DNA of 64,000 bases from Breznakibacter sp047600785 (GTDB taxonomy: Bacteria; Bacteroidota; Bacteroidia; Bacteroidales; Marinilabiliaceae): positions 1,674,001 through 1,738,000 of the forward strand of contig JASGKH010000002.1 of the NCBI GenBank assembly GCA_047600785.1, written 5' to 3'. Under the pieces are notes generated by a model. The model was given only the letters and a program-made list of their open reading frames with translations. It had not been told where the DNA came from and did not search any database. The translations under genes were made by a program, and so were the position numbers. The first letter of the stretch is position 1; each line of letters opens with the position of its first letter. This document shows, in pieces, positions 52,995 through 61,173 of this stretch.

Positions 52995-53381
52995 TTTTTC
53001 AACAATTAAGAACGTGAAAGATGAAGTAGGATTTTTTATAAATTTGTGGATTCGTTTCCAAATTAAGACAAAACCCGGCAATAATGAAAACAGCCTTTGC
53101 AAGCCATATCGACAAAAGATGTTGTCTTGTCAAAGCGTTTCGTTAAAAAAGAATCTCAAAACCAGTCTGTTTCGATTCGTTCGTTTCTGATTTGAAACAG
53201 GCTTTGTTCGTTTCATGTTCAAAATATTGCACATGGGCACAAAATATTTGAGGTAAAAATTAGGTACGAAATGTCTCTTGCCGGCAAAAAATGACAAATG
53301 TTAAGAGTACCATGGCCATGCATAGTCAGCCAGAAAATCGGATATCGGAAAAACGAATACAGACAAAGAAAACCGGGAATA
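52995..53381. other. Divergent intergenic region between helicase and DUF3822 genes
   Basis: A 387-bp AT-rich stretch without a supported gene. It holds a 7-bp inverted repeat CTGTTTC/GAAACAG (53167-53173 with 53194-53200) and two copies of GTTCGTTTC (53179-53187 and 53206-53214). No good TAnnTTTG box was recognised on either strand. Confidence 0.5.
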
Positions 53382-54242
53382 ATGACCAAACACATAAGTG
53401 GATCTTCGTTTGCCGATGAAGCATTTGATCCCACACTGTCCCAATCGTACTATTTATCCATCCGTGTCGCCACAGACGGGGTCTCCTTTTGCATTCTTGA
53501 CCCGGTAAGGAACCTGTTCATAACGTTCGGATACCACCCATTGGAAATTAAAAACGGAAACTGGGCCGAATTGTGGTACATACTGGAAACCGAGCCGTTA
53601 TTCGAACTAGAGTACCAAAAGGTGATCGTTCTGTACGAAGAAAAATATTCGGTTTTGGTACCGGGGATGCTGTACCGCGCCGACAGAACCGCTGAGATCC
53701 TGAATTTCACCTTCTCGTCGGGACTTGAGAATGCTATATACATGGAAAACAGGATAAAGCTTGCCGATGCCGTTAACATTTTCGCCATTCCCAAACAACT
53801 GGCCGACAGATTCCGGAACCAATTTGGGGATGTACATTTCTTACATGCCACGACCCCTTTATTGGAATCGAACATGATAGACGGCTTACCGGTAAACGGG
53901 CAATCGACCATTCGTTTGCATTTCGAGAAAAACCGGTTTTATATTTTAGTGTTGGAACGAAGAAACCTGAAGCTATTCAACCAATTTGATATTTCCTCGC
54001 CAAACGATATGATTTACTTTCTTTTGTTTGCCATAGACCAACTCCAATTGTCAACAAACGATATATTGCTCCTGTTGAGCGGGACAATCGAACGTGATGG
54101 GGAATACCAGCAAATGCTAAAAAATTATTTCAAAAAGGTCCGCTTTGAAAAGATCGACAGACACGTGAACTTTTCACACGCATTGAGGGATGTCGATTAT
54201 CCGCGCCATTTTCAACTATTCAATTTTTCGTTATGCGTATAA
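53382..54242 (+). CDS. DUF3822 family protein
   Basis: 286 residues from ATG 53382; a longer frame begins at 53298. The family is widespread in Bacteroidota and has no established function. It resembles an actin/hexokinase-like fold in layout (repeated beta strands such as YYLSIRVATDGVSFCILDP, and FYILVLERRNLKLFNQFD) and lacks TM helices or a signal peptide, so it is probably cytoplasmic. It overlaps rsmD by 10 bp, the usual neighbour, suggesting a link to ribosome assembly or simply shared control. Confidence 0.88.
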   Translation: MTKHISGSSFADEAFDPTLSQSYYLSIRVATDGVSFCILDPVRNLFITFGYHPLEIKNGNWAELWYILETEPLFELEYQKVIVLYEEKYSVLVPGMLYRADRTAEILNFTFSSGLENAIYMENRIKLADAVNIFAIPKQLADRFRNQFGDVHFLHATTPLLESNMIDGLPVNGQSTIRLHFEKNRFYILVLERRNLKLFNQFDISSPNDMIYFLLFAIDQLQLSTNDILLLLSGTIERDGEYQQMLKNYFKKVRFEKIDRHVNFSHALRDVDYPRHFQLFNFSLCV

Positions 54243-54787
54243 TCGGCGGCGAATTTAAAGGCAGGCGGTTTTCCCCGCCATCGGGTCTAAAGGCACGGCC
54301 AACCACCGATTATGCCAAAGAAAGTTTGTTCAATATTCTAAACAACCGTCTCGATTTCGGACAAACCAAAGTTCTTGATCTGTTTGCAGGAACCGGAAGC
54401 ATTTCGTTGGAATTTGTATCACGTGGCTGTAATCAGGTTACCTGCGTAGAGATGCTCGGCTTGCATTATACGTTCATAAACAAATGCATCGGCGAACTGG
54501 GGCTGAAATCGTACATAACCCCCATCAAAGGCGATGTATTTCGCTTTATCTCCAAATGCACCGATTCGTTCGACCTTATATTTTCAGATGCTCCCTACGA
54601 TTTAAAAAACGGGGATACCTTGCCCGATTTGATTTTTACAACATCGGTTTTAAAATCCGATGGCATATATATCATGGAACATTCGGACAAGAAAGATTTC
54701 AGCCGTCACCCAAATTTCCGGGAAGTAAGAAAATACGGGAAAGTCAACTTTTCATTTTTCGGACACCAAATAAACGAAGCGGATTGA
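54233..54787 (+). CDS. rsmD: 16S rRNA (guanine(966)-N(2))-methyltransferase RsmD
   Basis: 184 residues. A Rossmann-fold SAM methyltransferase with MRIIGGEFKGRRF (the RsmD start), SAM loop LDLFAGTGSISLEF, and CVEM. The catalytic motif, normally (D/N)PPY, reads D119-A-P-Y122 in IFSDAPYDL, a substitution of the first Pro by Ala. It methylates N2 of G966 in 16S rRNA, provided this change is tolerated. It overlaps DUF3822 by 10 bp. A terminator follows 20 bp later. Confidence 0.93.
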   Translation: MRIIGGEFKGRRFSPPSGLKARPTTDYAKESLFNILNNRLDFGQTKVLDLFAGTGSISLEFVSRGCNQVTCVEMLGLHYTFINKCIGELGLKSYITPIKGDVFRFISKCTDSFDLIFSDAPYDLKNGDTLPDLIFTTSVLKSDGIYIMEHSDKKDFSRHPNFREVRKYGKVNFSFFGHQINEAD

Positions 54788-54806
54788 AGAATGTGACATG
54801 CTAAAG

Positions 54807-54840
54807 AAAAAGGGTGAGCCATAAAAGCCCACCCTTTCTT
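54807..54840. terminator. Terminator between rsmD and pyk
   Basis: AAAGGGTG (54809-54816) pairs with CACCCTTT (54830-54837), interrupted by a small AGCCATAAAAGCC inner stem. A run of A before and T after allow function in both directions between converging genes. Confidence 0.8.
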
Positions 54841-54861
54841 ATACATTGAATCTTACCTTAA

Positions 54862-56292
54862 TTAATCACGATACCATTCAACTTTTTTGATCAGGCCTTC
54901 CACATTGATGATTTCCATGAACGTGGTGCCACCGCCTATACCAAAACTTCCACCGATATAGACGACCAGATCCTTGTCTTCCAGAATGTCTTTTTTCTTC
55001 AGTTTATTAATGGTTTTACGCAAGATCTCCGACTTATTGGACCCTTCTTCCGTTAAACGTGCAGAAACACCATAAGAAAGGGCCAATTCACGACCCACAC
55101 GAGGAGAGTAGCACAAGGCATACACAGGCACTTTTCCACGGAAAGCCGCCAGGAAACGCGCTGTTTTACCAGTAAAACTATCGGTGATAATCGCTTTGAC
55201 ATCCAACTCGCGGGTTGCTTTCACGGCAGCTTCGGCCAGATAAGCGGTCAAATCGCTTTTGACAATGGGCACGTGGATATCGTTACGGATGTCCTTGGCC
55301 GGTTCAACTTCCATGGCAATTTTCGACATGGTCTGAACCGCTTCCACAGGGTAATTTCCATAGGCTGTTTCACCACTCAACATAATGGCATCGGTACGGT
55401 AGTAGATGGCATTGGCAATATCGGTGACTTCGGCCCTGGTAGGACGAGGGTTTTTGATCATGGTATGCAACATTTGGGTTGCCACGATCACTGGTTTCTT
55501 GTTCTCCACACATTTACGGATCAACTGGCGCTGTACCAAAGGAATCCTTTCCTGTGGGATCTCAATGCCCAAATCGCCACGTGCCACCATAATGCCATAT
55601 ACGCATTCCAGAATTTCATCGATATTTTCGACACCTTCCTGGTTTTCGATTTTGGCGATGATTTTAGCAGGACAGTTGGATTTATCAAGGATCTTTTGCA
55701 CTTCCATCACGTCGGCACGATTACGCACGAACGAGTGTGCAATGAAATCCAAATCGTTTTCAATTGCAAAATGGATACAATCGATGTCTTTTTCGGTAAT
55801 CGAAGGCAAATTGGTCCTAACACCAGGAATGTTCACACTTTTACGGCTACCTACCGTCCCATTGTTTTGCACCTCACAGGTCAGGTAATCGGCGTGCTTC
55901 TCGGTCACTTTCAATGCCACTTCACCATCATCGATCAAAATCAGGTTGTCGATTTGCAGATCCTGCACAAACTGATCGTAATTTACACTGATGCATTCAG
56001 GTGTCGACTTTACATTTGGATTGCTGATCACCTTGACCACATCACCTGTTTTGAGTTCAATGTTTGCGTCGGTCGGCGTGGTCCGAATTTCAGGTCCCTT
56101 GGTGTCGATAAGAATGGCTATCTTACCCGATACCGCCCTGGTGTTGTTAACCACACGGGTAAGGCCTTCGCGGTTCATGTGCGCGGTATTGAGGCGTACG
56201 ACGTTCATCCCCGCCTTGTAAAGTTCGCGAAGGAATTCCACCTCGCAGCGTTGGTCCGAAATAGTAGCAACTATTTTCGTGGATTTTTTCAT
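54862..56292 (-). CDS. pyk: Pyruvate kinase
   Basis: Converts phosphoenolpyruvate and ADP to pyruvate and ATP. The 476 residues show STKIVATI, VRLNTAHM with the substrate-binding Arg, DTKGPEIRT, KIENQEGVENIDEI with the active-site Lys, GDLGIEIPQERIPLVQ, ATQMLHTMIKNPRPTRAEVTDIANAI, and a C-terminal domain. In the active-site region the usual NFSH is NTAH, seen in other Bacteroidota. The start ATG 56292 is used because the longer frame begins at TTG. It is 61 bp downstream of aroQ, same strand. Confidence 0.96.
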   Translation of the reverse strand: MKKSTKIVATISDQRCEVEFLRELYKAGMNVVRLNTAHMNREGLTRVVNNTRAVSGKIAILIDTKGPEIRTTPTDANIELKTGDVVKVISNPNVKSTPECISVNYDQFVQDLQIDNLILIDDGEVALKVTEKHADYLTCEVQNNGTVGSRKSVNIPGVRTNLPSITEKDIDCIHFAIENDLDFIAHSFVRNRADVMEVQKILDKSNCPAKIIAKIENQEGVENIDEILECVYGIMVARGDLGIEIPQERIPLVQRQLIRKCVENKKPVIVATQMLHTMIKNPRPTRAEVTDIANAIYYRTDAIMLSGETAYGNYPVEAVQTMSKIAMEVEPAKDIRNDIHVPIVKSDLTAYLAEAAVKATRELDVKAIITDSFTGKTARFLAAFRGKVPVYALCYSPRVGRELALSYGVSARLTEEGSNKSEILRKTINKLKKKDILEDKDLVVYIGGSFGIGGGTTFMEIINVEGLIKKVEWYRD

Positions 56293-56353
56293 TGACAATA
56301 CTTGTTAAACGTTAAACGACTAGATTTCAGATATTATTGAATCCTTGGATTTT

Positions 56354-56767
56354 TCATAAAAACGAAAGCAAAGCCAACTTGTACGAGTTTAGCCCGAAAC
56401 CGGAAATAGAACCTTTGCAAACAGGGGCCAGATACGAATGATGCCTGAATGCCTCGCGTTTGAACACGTTTGAAATGTGCACCTCCACGACAGGGGTTGT
56501 AACAGCCGAGACCGCATCGGCCAGTGCGACCGAAGTGTGCGTGTAGGCGCCGGCATTCAGAATAATACCATCGGCATCAAAACCTGTTTGGTGGATCTTG
56601 TTGATCAATTCCCCTTCCACATTCGACTGGAAGTATTCAAATTCCACTTGAGGGAATTCCCTTTCCAAATCGTCGAAAAATGTAGTAAAAGACCTGTCAC
56701 CATAAATGCTTTTTTCGCGAACGCCCAATAAATTAAGATTGGGACCGTTAATTACAATGATTTTCAT
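56354..56767 (-). CDS. aroQ: Type II 3-dehydroquinate dehydratase
   Basis: Third step of the shikimate pathway. The protein is 137 residues from the ATG at 56767 (KIIVINGPNLNLLGVREKSIYGD, the family start with catalytic Arg and Tyr). Further motifs are ILNAGAYTHTSVAL (substrate loop), and the HISNVFKREAFRHHS with the catalytic His, then ISGFGLNSYKLAL. A longer frame from TTG at 56794 overlaps the promoter box at 56792-56799, so it is rejected. Confidence 0.96.
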   Translation of the reverse strand: MKIIVINGPNLNLLGVREKSIYGDRSFTTFFDDLEREFPQVEFEYFQSNVEGELINKIHQTGFDADGIILNAGAYTHTSVALADAVSAVTTPVVEVHISNVFKREAFRHHSYLAPVCKGSISGFGLNSYKLALLSFL

Positions 56768-57362
56768 TAGCTGAGGCCTTTTGTCACCGCGCAAAAGTAT
56801 AACAGATTAACGTAAAAAAAAAATGTTCCCCACCGCTTGAAAAGCTAAAAAATCAGAAATATGAGCCATTGAAGGACCAAAGCTTAAAAACCCCCCACGG
56901 ACGATACATATAAAATGCAACTTGCCCTTCGCCCATTGTATCAATAAAATTGAAAATAGATTATTTCGCATTAAACCAACCTGCACATGCAAAAACCTAA
57001 ACACCAATCTGATAAATGCATGTTCACATAAGAAATCAGGTGATAGTTTCTATCCCGTCCGATGCATTCCTGGATTGGGACGAAATAATTCCTGCATATC
57101 AAACATAGCTGGGAAGCAAAACGAAAAGCAGCTTCCATCTTTTAAAATTCACGTCCCCTTCAACCTTTACATTGTTTTGAAACACAGAGAAACGGATGCC
57201 TGGCATGGGATCCGGAAATATCTTTTGGAATAAATAAGGCCATTATTATATAAATCAACAAAATTGATGCACAAATAGTGATATTTTTTTGCTCGGATAC
57301 AGTGATATTTTTATATTTACTTAATTTTGCATAGGGAATTATACTACTTAAAAATCAAAAAA
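56768..57362. other. Divergent intergenic region between aroQ and xerD
   Basis: 595 bp. It carries the aroQ promoter (56792-56799) and, on the plus strand, two copies of AGTGATATTTTT (57277-57288 and 57301-57312, 24 bp apart start to start) and TAATTTTG (57322-57329), a -7 box for xerD. A frame at 56922-57233 (plus) has no family match. The middle 400 bp shows nothing I can name. Confidence 0.55.
56792..56799 (-). promoter_or_regulatory. Candidate aroQ promoter (-7 box)
   Basis: TACTTTTG on the minus strand fits TAnnTTTG; 25 bp from the aroQ ATG. The -33 position is a run of T on that strand. Confidence 0.5.
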
Positions 57363-58262
57363 ATGAATTGGGAAAATGAAATTGTCGGTTTTAGGAACTA
57401 CCTAAAGCTAGAAAAAGGGCTATCGGAGAATTCCATCCATGCCTACGTAACCGATCTTTTGAAACTGGTCCAGTTTTTAAGGGACAAAGGAATTGACGGA
57501 GGGCCGGACAAAGTGGTTTTGGCCAACCTGAAAGCCATGATGGAAGACATTGCCCACAAAGGCATCAGTCCCCGTACGCAGGCAAGAGTAATCAGCGGAA
57601 TCAAATCGTTTTACAAGTACCTTTTGATCGAAGAGAAAGTAGACCGTGATCCAACCGCCTTGCTTGAAGCTCCACGTGTAGGTCGCAAATTGCCGGAAAT
57701 CTTGAGCGTGGAAGAGATCGACTCGATCATCAACGCCATTGACAACAAAAAGCCTGAAGGCCAACGCAACAAAGCAATACTCGAAACCTTGTACAGCTGT
57801 GGCCTGAGGGTATCGGAACTAATTGACCTGAAGATCTCAAACCTTTTCTTTGAATCGGGGTTTGTGAAAATTGAAGGAAAAGGCAGTAAGGAACGCCTGG
57901 TCCCCATCAGTACCAAAGCAATCAAAGAAATCAACCTCTATTTGAGCGAATATCGCCGTAACCTCAAAATTTCGCCAGTTTGCGAAGATGTGTTGTTCTT
58001 GAACCGCCGGGGCAAAAAACTGTCGCGCGTCATGATTTTCACCATCATCAAAGCATTGTCGCAAAAAGTGGGCCTGCAAAAGAACATCAGCCCGCACACA
58101 TTCCGCCATTCATTTGCCACCCATTTGATCGACGGTGGTGCCAACCTAAGGGCAGTCCAAGAAATGTTGGGCCACGAATCGATTATCACGACCGAGATTT
58201 ATACCCACCTGGACAAGGAATATTTGAAAAACACCATCATCCAATTCCATCCAAGATCATAA
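57363..58262 (+). CDS. xerD: Site-specific tyrosine recombinase XerD
   Basis: 299 residues from ATG 57363 (the longer frame starts at TTG 57327 and overlaps the promoter). The N-terminal SAM-like domain (about 1-90) and the C-terminal catalytic domain have all six residues: Arg in SCGLRVSELIDL, Lys in KGSKERLVPI, His and Arg in SPHTFRHSFATHL, His in LGHESI, and Tyr in TTEIYTHLD. It resolves chromosome dimers at dif with XerC, and resembles XerD more than an integrase by length and the absence of an adjacent att site or phage genes. It ends at a terminator. Confidence 0.94.
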   Translation: MNWENEIVGFRNYLKLEKGLSENSIHAYVTDLLKLVQFLRDKGIDGGPDKVVLANLKAMMEDIAHKGISPRTQARVISGIKSFYKYLLIEEKVDRDPTALLEAPRVGRKLPEILSVEEIDSIINAIDNKKPEGQRNKAILETLYSCGLRVSELIDLKISNLFFESGFVKIEGKGSKERLVPISTKAIKEINLYLSEYRRNLKISPVCEDVLFLNRRGKKLSRVMIFTIIKALSQKVGLQKNISPHTFRHSFATHLIDGGANLRAVQEMLGHESIITTEIYTHLDKEYLKNTIIQFHPRS

Positions 58263-58281
58263 CACCAAGATACCGAAACAG

Positions 58282-58308
58282 AGAAGCACCATCCAGGTGC
58301 TTTTTTGT
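58282..58308. terminator. Terminator between xerD and the YycJ-like gene
   Basis: Stem AAGCACC (58284-58290) pairs with GGTGCTT (58296-58302), loop ATCCA, followed by a T6 run. It serves xerD and possibly the converging gene. Confidence 0.85.
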
Positions 58309-58309
58309 T

Positions 58310-59071
58310 TCACGGCAATTCGATGACGTTGGCCGCAGCATACCTATCGGTCAAAACCACCCGATGTTTGTGTGCCAAATCTTTAAAGCTTTCAAGGGCC
58401 AGTTGGGGCAGATTGTTTTCGGCCGAAAGGTGCGAAAGACAAATGTAGCGCAACCGCTCCGAAGCATGTTCCGCAATGAGTTGCACGGCCTGATCATTCG
58501 ATAGATGGCCCCGCTGGCCGGCCACACGCACTTTAAGATATTGGGGATAAGGACCACTCCACAGCATTTTTTCGTCATAATTGCTCTCAAGGAAAATGGC
58601 ATCACAATCCGGTACATGGGATTTTACATTGTCGCAAGGTGAACCGATGTCCGTCATCACCCCCACTTTTGTATGGTCATATTCCACAACAAAACTACAA
58701 GGCTCCGCCGCATCATGCAATTTACTGAATGTATGGACGGTAAGATTTCCCACCTGAATCGATTCGCCCGGAGTAAAGGCATGGTATTGATCGGGGCGAT
58801 GCTGTTCGCGGCTGTTTTTATAAGTTATTCTGGTCATGAAAACAGGCACACTCAGCTTTTGGCTCAGCACCCTGATGCCGCATGCATGGTCGGAGTGTTC
58901 GTGCGAAATAAAAATACCCATAATCTTTGAGGGATCAAGCCCTCGTTTTCTCATCCGCTCCAACACTTGGCGGCGGCTAATCCCTGCATCGATCAACACC
59001 GCATGCTCCCGGTTTCCCACGTAATAGCAATTTCCGTTGCTGCCCGAAGCCAGCGCACAAATCTGAACCAT
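58310..59071 (-). CDS. YycJ/WalJ-like metallo-beta-lactamase fold hydrolase
   Basis: 253 residues. The MBL motif SHEHSDHACG (metal ligands His-x-His-x-Asp-His) and later ligands in TDIGSPCDNV and LSHLSAENN are present; LASGSNGNCYYV is the YycJ start. The family is linked to DNA-break or cell-wall related functions (WalJ); its substrate is not settled, though 5'-3' exonuclease activity is reported for relatives. It follows the B3/B4-domain gene by 12 bp. Confidence 0.85.
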   Translation of the reverse strand: MVQICALASGSNGNCYYVGNREHAVLIDAGISRRQVLERMRKRGLDPSKIMGIFISHEHSDHACGIRVLSQKLSVPVFMTRITYKNSREQHRPDQYHAFTPGESIQVGNLTVHTFSKLHDAAEPCSFVVEYDHTKVGVMTDIGSPCDNVKSHVPDCDAIFLESNYDEKMLWSGPYPQYLKVRVAGQRGHLSNDQAVQLIAEHASERLRYICLSHLSAENNLPQLALESFKDLAHKHRVVLTDRYAAANVIELP

Positions 59072-59083
59072 CCGGATATTTTA

Positions 59084-59752
59084 TTAAGAAGCAGTAATCA
59101 TAAAATGCTCAAAGTGATGGGCATTGGCAAATTTTTGCAAGAGGTCTTCGCTTTCAGCCAATGCCTGCTTCAATTCATCGGGATCATTCCCCAAGCCAAT
59201 AAAAACCATCAGAAGGCGTTTGGTATTATGGGTCACCATTGTCCGTACCGAATCGCTGGTAGGGGTGCCAAAAGCGCTCAGCTCATCCCTGAATACGGGA
59301 AGCAACCCGATGTTGATGTCGCCCTTGCCAATACCAATGTAAGGTTCTTCGGGTTCTCCGATACCCAGCGATATCCGGCCGATAATGTTGTCGTGGTCAT
59401 ACCCGCAAATGGAATATCCGGTTTTGACGGACATGAGGTTGAGAACGTCCACCACGTTGCCCAATTTGTACAATCCCCGTCCGTTGGCTACCCGTCGCAA
59501 CAAAGCTTCTGCCGACGGACGATAACGGTTGGGGTCTTTTCCCAGCTTCCGGTAAGCGTCTTTGGTGAGCCTGACGTATTTCATCTCACGAATTACCTCG
59601 GGTGTCAATCCTTGGGCTATTTGGGCAAGTTGGCCATTGACCAGCTCCGAAAGTTCACCCGAAGATGGCTCCACGCGCACGTGGCACGAAAAACCGCCCA
59701 AGACCAAATCGGGCAACAGAGAGCTAAGCGCAGCTTCTATGGCAATATTCAT
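59084..59752 (-). CDS. B3/B4-domain protein (tRNA-synthetase-beta-like)
   Basis: 222 residues resembling the B3/B4 fold of phenylalanyl-tRNA synthetase beta chains, an editing-type domain, as seen in stand-alone proteins of COG3382. Typical are the RYRPSAEALLRRVANGRGLYKLGNVVDV segment and GRISLGIGEPEEPYIGIG. A true PheRS active site is absent. It may clear mischarged tRNA or be a DNA/RNA binder; function is unproven. It precedes the YycJ-like gene by 12 bp. Confidence 0.85.
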   Translation of the reverse strand: MNIAIEAALSSLLPDLVLGGFSCHVRVEPSSGELSELVNGQLAQIAQGLTPEVIREMKYVRLTKDAYRKLGKDPNRYRPSAEALLRRVANGRGLYKLGNVVDVLNLMSVKTGYSICGYDHDNIIGRISLGIGEPEEPYIGIGKGDINIGLLPVFRDELSAFGTPTSDSVRTMVTHNTKRLLMVFIGLGNDPDELKQALAESEDLLQKFANAHHFEHFMITAS

Positions 59753-60001
59753 ACGACCGTTTAAAACGTTGGAATAAATTTACCCTGCAAAATTAAACGA
59801 ATAAACCATAACGGAAAACGAATCCCGAAAGGCATATGGCACAAAATGACACTCCCCCTCTTACTGTCTCTGCGCCTTCGCGGGAAAGTCAGGTACGTAA
59901 AAAAAGAAGATGCTCCCTGCACCATGTTTGGGCGGCACATCGGGAATTGTATCGTTTAATTTGGATAAAGGCTTATTTTTGGCGAATAAAGAACCGACGC
60001 A

Positions 60002-60688
60002 ATGATTAAAGCTGTTTTCTTTGACATGGATGGCGTTTTGTACGATTCCATGGGACACCACGCCCATTCGTGGAGCAAAGCGTTTGCCGAAGCAGGCATA
60101 CGCTACTCCGAAGCCGATGCTTACCAAAACGAGGGACGAACAAGTACCGGCACCATCCAGCTAATGTATCAAAAGCATTACGGGCGCCCGGCAACGCCAG
60201 AAGAAGTGGAAAATATTTACAACCGTAAAAGCCAACTGGTGAACGAAATGCCCAAAGCCCGGATATTGCCAGGTATTCAGGATTTTATAAACACGATAAG
60301 GACCGGAGGCATCGACATATATGTGGTCACGGGCTCTAAGCAGCCATCATTGCTAGACAGACTGGAACATGATTTTGGCGTGTGCCCGTCCAAAGTAGTT
60401 TCAGGCAAGGACGTTACCCGCGAAAAACCACATCCCGAACCTTATTTGAGGGCATTGGAAAAAAGCGGTCTGCAACCACATGGGGCCATGGTCGTGGAAA
60501 ATGCCCCTTTGGGCGTGCAGTCGGCCAAAAGTGCAAGGTTATTCACCGTAGCCGTTAACACGGGACCGCTTCCCGACGGCACATTGAAAGATTCGGGGGC
60601 CGACATCGTACTTCAAGGAACCAACGCCCTTCAGCCTAATTGGAAGCTGATTCGCTCGTTGTTTTCCGCCCACTGGCATCTATCCTGA
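60002..60688 (+). CDS. HAD-superfamily phosphatase/phosphomutase
   Basis: 228 residues. HAD motif I FFDMDGVLYDSMG (nucleophile D8, acid D10), a helical cap (about 18-85), motif II VVTGSKQPS, motif III with KPHPEPY, and motif IV with VVENAPLGVQSAK. The HAD-IA layout is close to beta-phosphoglucomutase and phosphoglycolate phosphatase. The substrate cannot be told. It converges on the YjbQ gene with a 7-bp gap and no terminator between. Confidence 0.88.
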   Translation: MIKAVFFDMDGVLYDSMGHHAHSWSKAFAEAGIRYSEADAYQNEGRTSTGTIQLMYQKHYGRPATPEEVENIYNRKSQLVNEMPKARILPGIQDFINTIRTGGIDIYVVTGSKQPSLLDRLEHDFGVCPSKVVSGKDVTREKPHPEPYLRALEKSGLQPHGAMVVENAPLGVQSAKSARLFTVAVNTGPLPDGTLKDSGADIVLQGTNALQPNWKLIRSLFSAHWHLS

Positions 60689-60695
60689 CAACTGT

Positions 60696-61106
60696 TCATC
60701 CCATTACCGTCGCCACCAACCGGCGTGGACCGCCGTTATTGCGGAACTCGCAAAGGTAGATTCCCTGCCATGTCCCAAGGTTTAACCGATAGTTGGTTAT
60801 GGGGATGTGGATGCTTTGCCCGATGATTGACGATTTGATATGGGCGGGCATGTCGTCGTCGCCCTCCAACGTATGTTCCAGATCCGGTATACGCTCGGGC
60901 ACTATTCGGTTGAAGATGGTTTCAAAATCGGTTCGGACCGAAGGATCGGCATTTTCGTTGATGGCAAGACCCGCCGATGTATGTTTGATGAACAGGTTCA
61001 TTAACCCTTTGGCCGGAAGTTGTTTGACATGTGAGGTAATGTAACCGGTAATAAGATGATAACCACGAGGAAATTCGGGCAAATTAATTTCGTATTGTTC
61101 GACCAT
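60696..61106 (-). CDS. YjbQ family protein (UPF0047)
   Basis: 136 residues of the secondary thiamine-phosphate synthase/YjbQ fold. The family signature is intact: FIKHTSAGLAINENADPSVRTDFE, LEHTLEGDDDMPAHIKSSIIGQSI, GTWQGIYLCEFRNNGGPRRLVATVMG. Some members can make thiamine phosphate in vitro; the physiological role is unclear. Its start is 68 bp downstream of the RsmF-like gene's stop. Confidence 0.93.
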   Translation of the reverse strand: MVEQYEINLPEFPRGYHLITGYITSHVKQLPAKGLMNLFIKHTSAGLAINENADPSVRTDFETIFNRIVPERIPDLEHTLEGDDDMPAHIKSSIIGQSIHIPITNYRLNLGTWQGIYLCEFRNNGGPRRLVATVMG

Positions 61107-61173
61107 ATAGCTGGTTAATTGGCAATTACTGCCGAAAAATACAAAAAATCAAACAAAAACAACGTGCAAAATA

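Noticed and set aside
53167..53214. Short inverted repeat and GTTCGTTTC repeats upstream of DUF3822
   Set aside because: Too short and AT-rich region; no promoter box nearby, so chance cannot be excluded.
55273..56295. A 340-codon plus-strand frame opposite pyk
   Set aside because: Antisense shadow of a well-supported pyruvate kinase gene; His/Phe/Asp-rich composition typical of such shadows.
57363..58262. Phage or integrative element integrase
   Set aside because: Length, motifs and neighbours (aroQ, yycJ-like) fit housekeeping XerD; no att repeats, tRNA target or mobile genes nearby.
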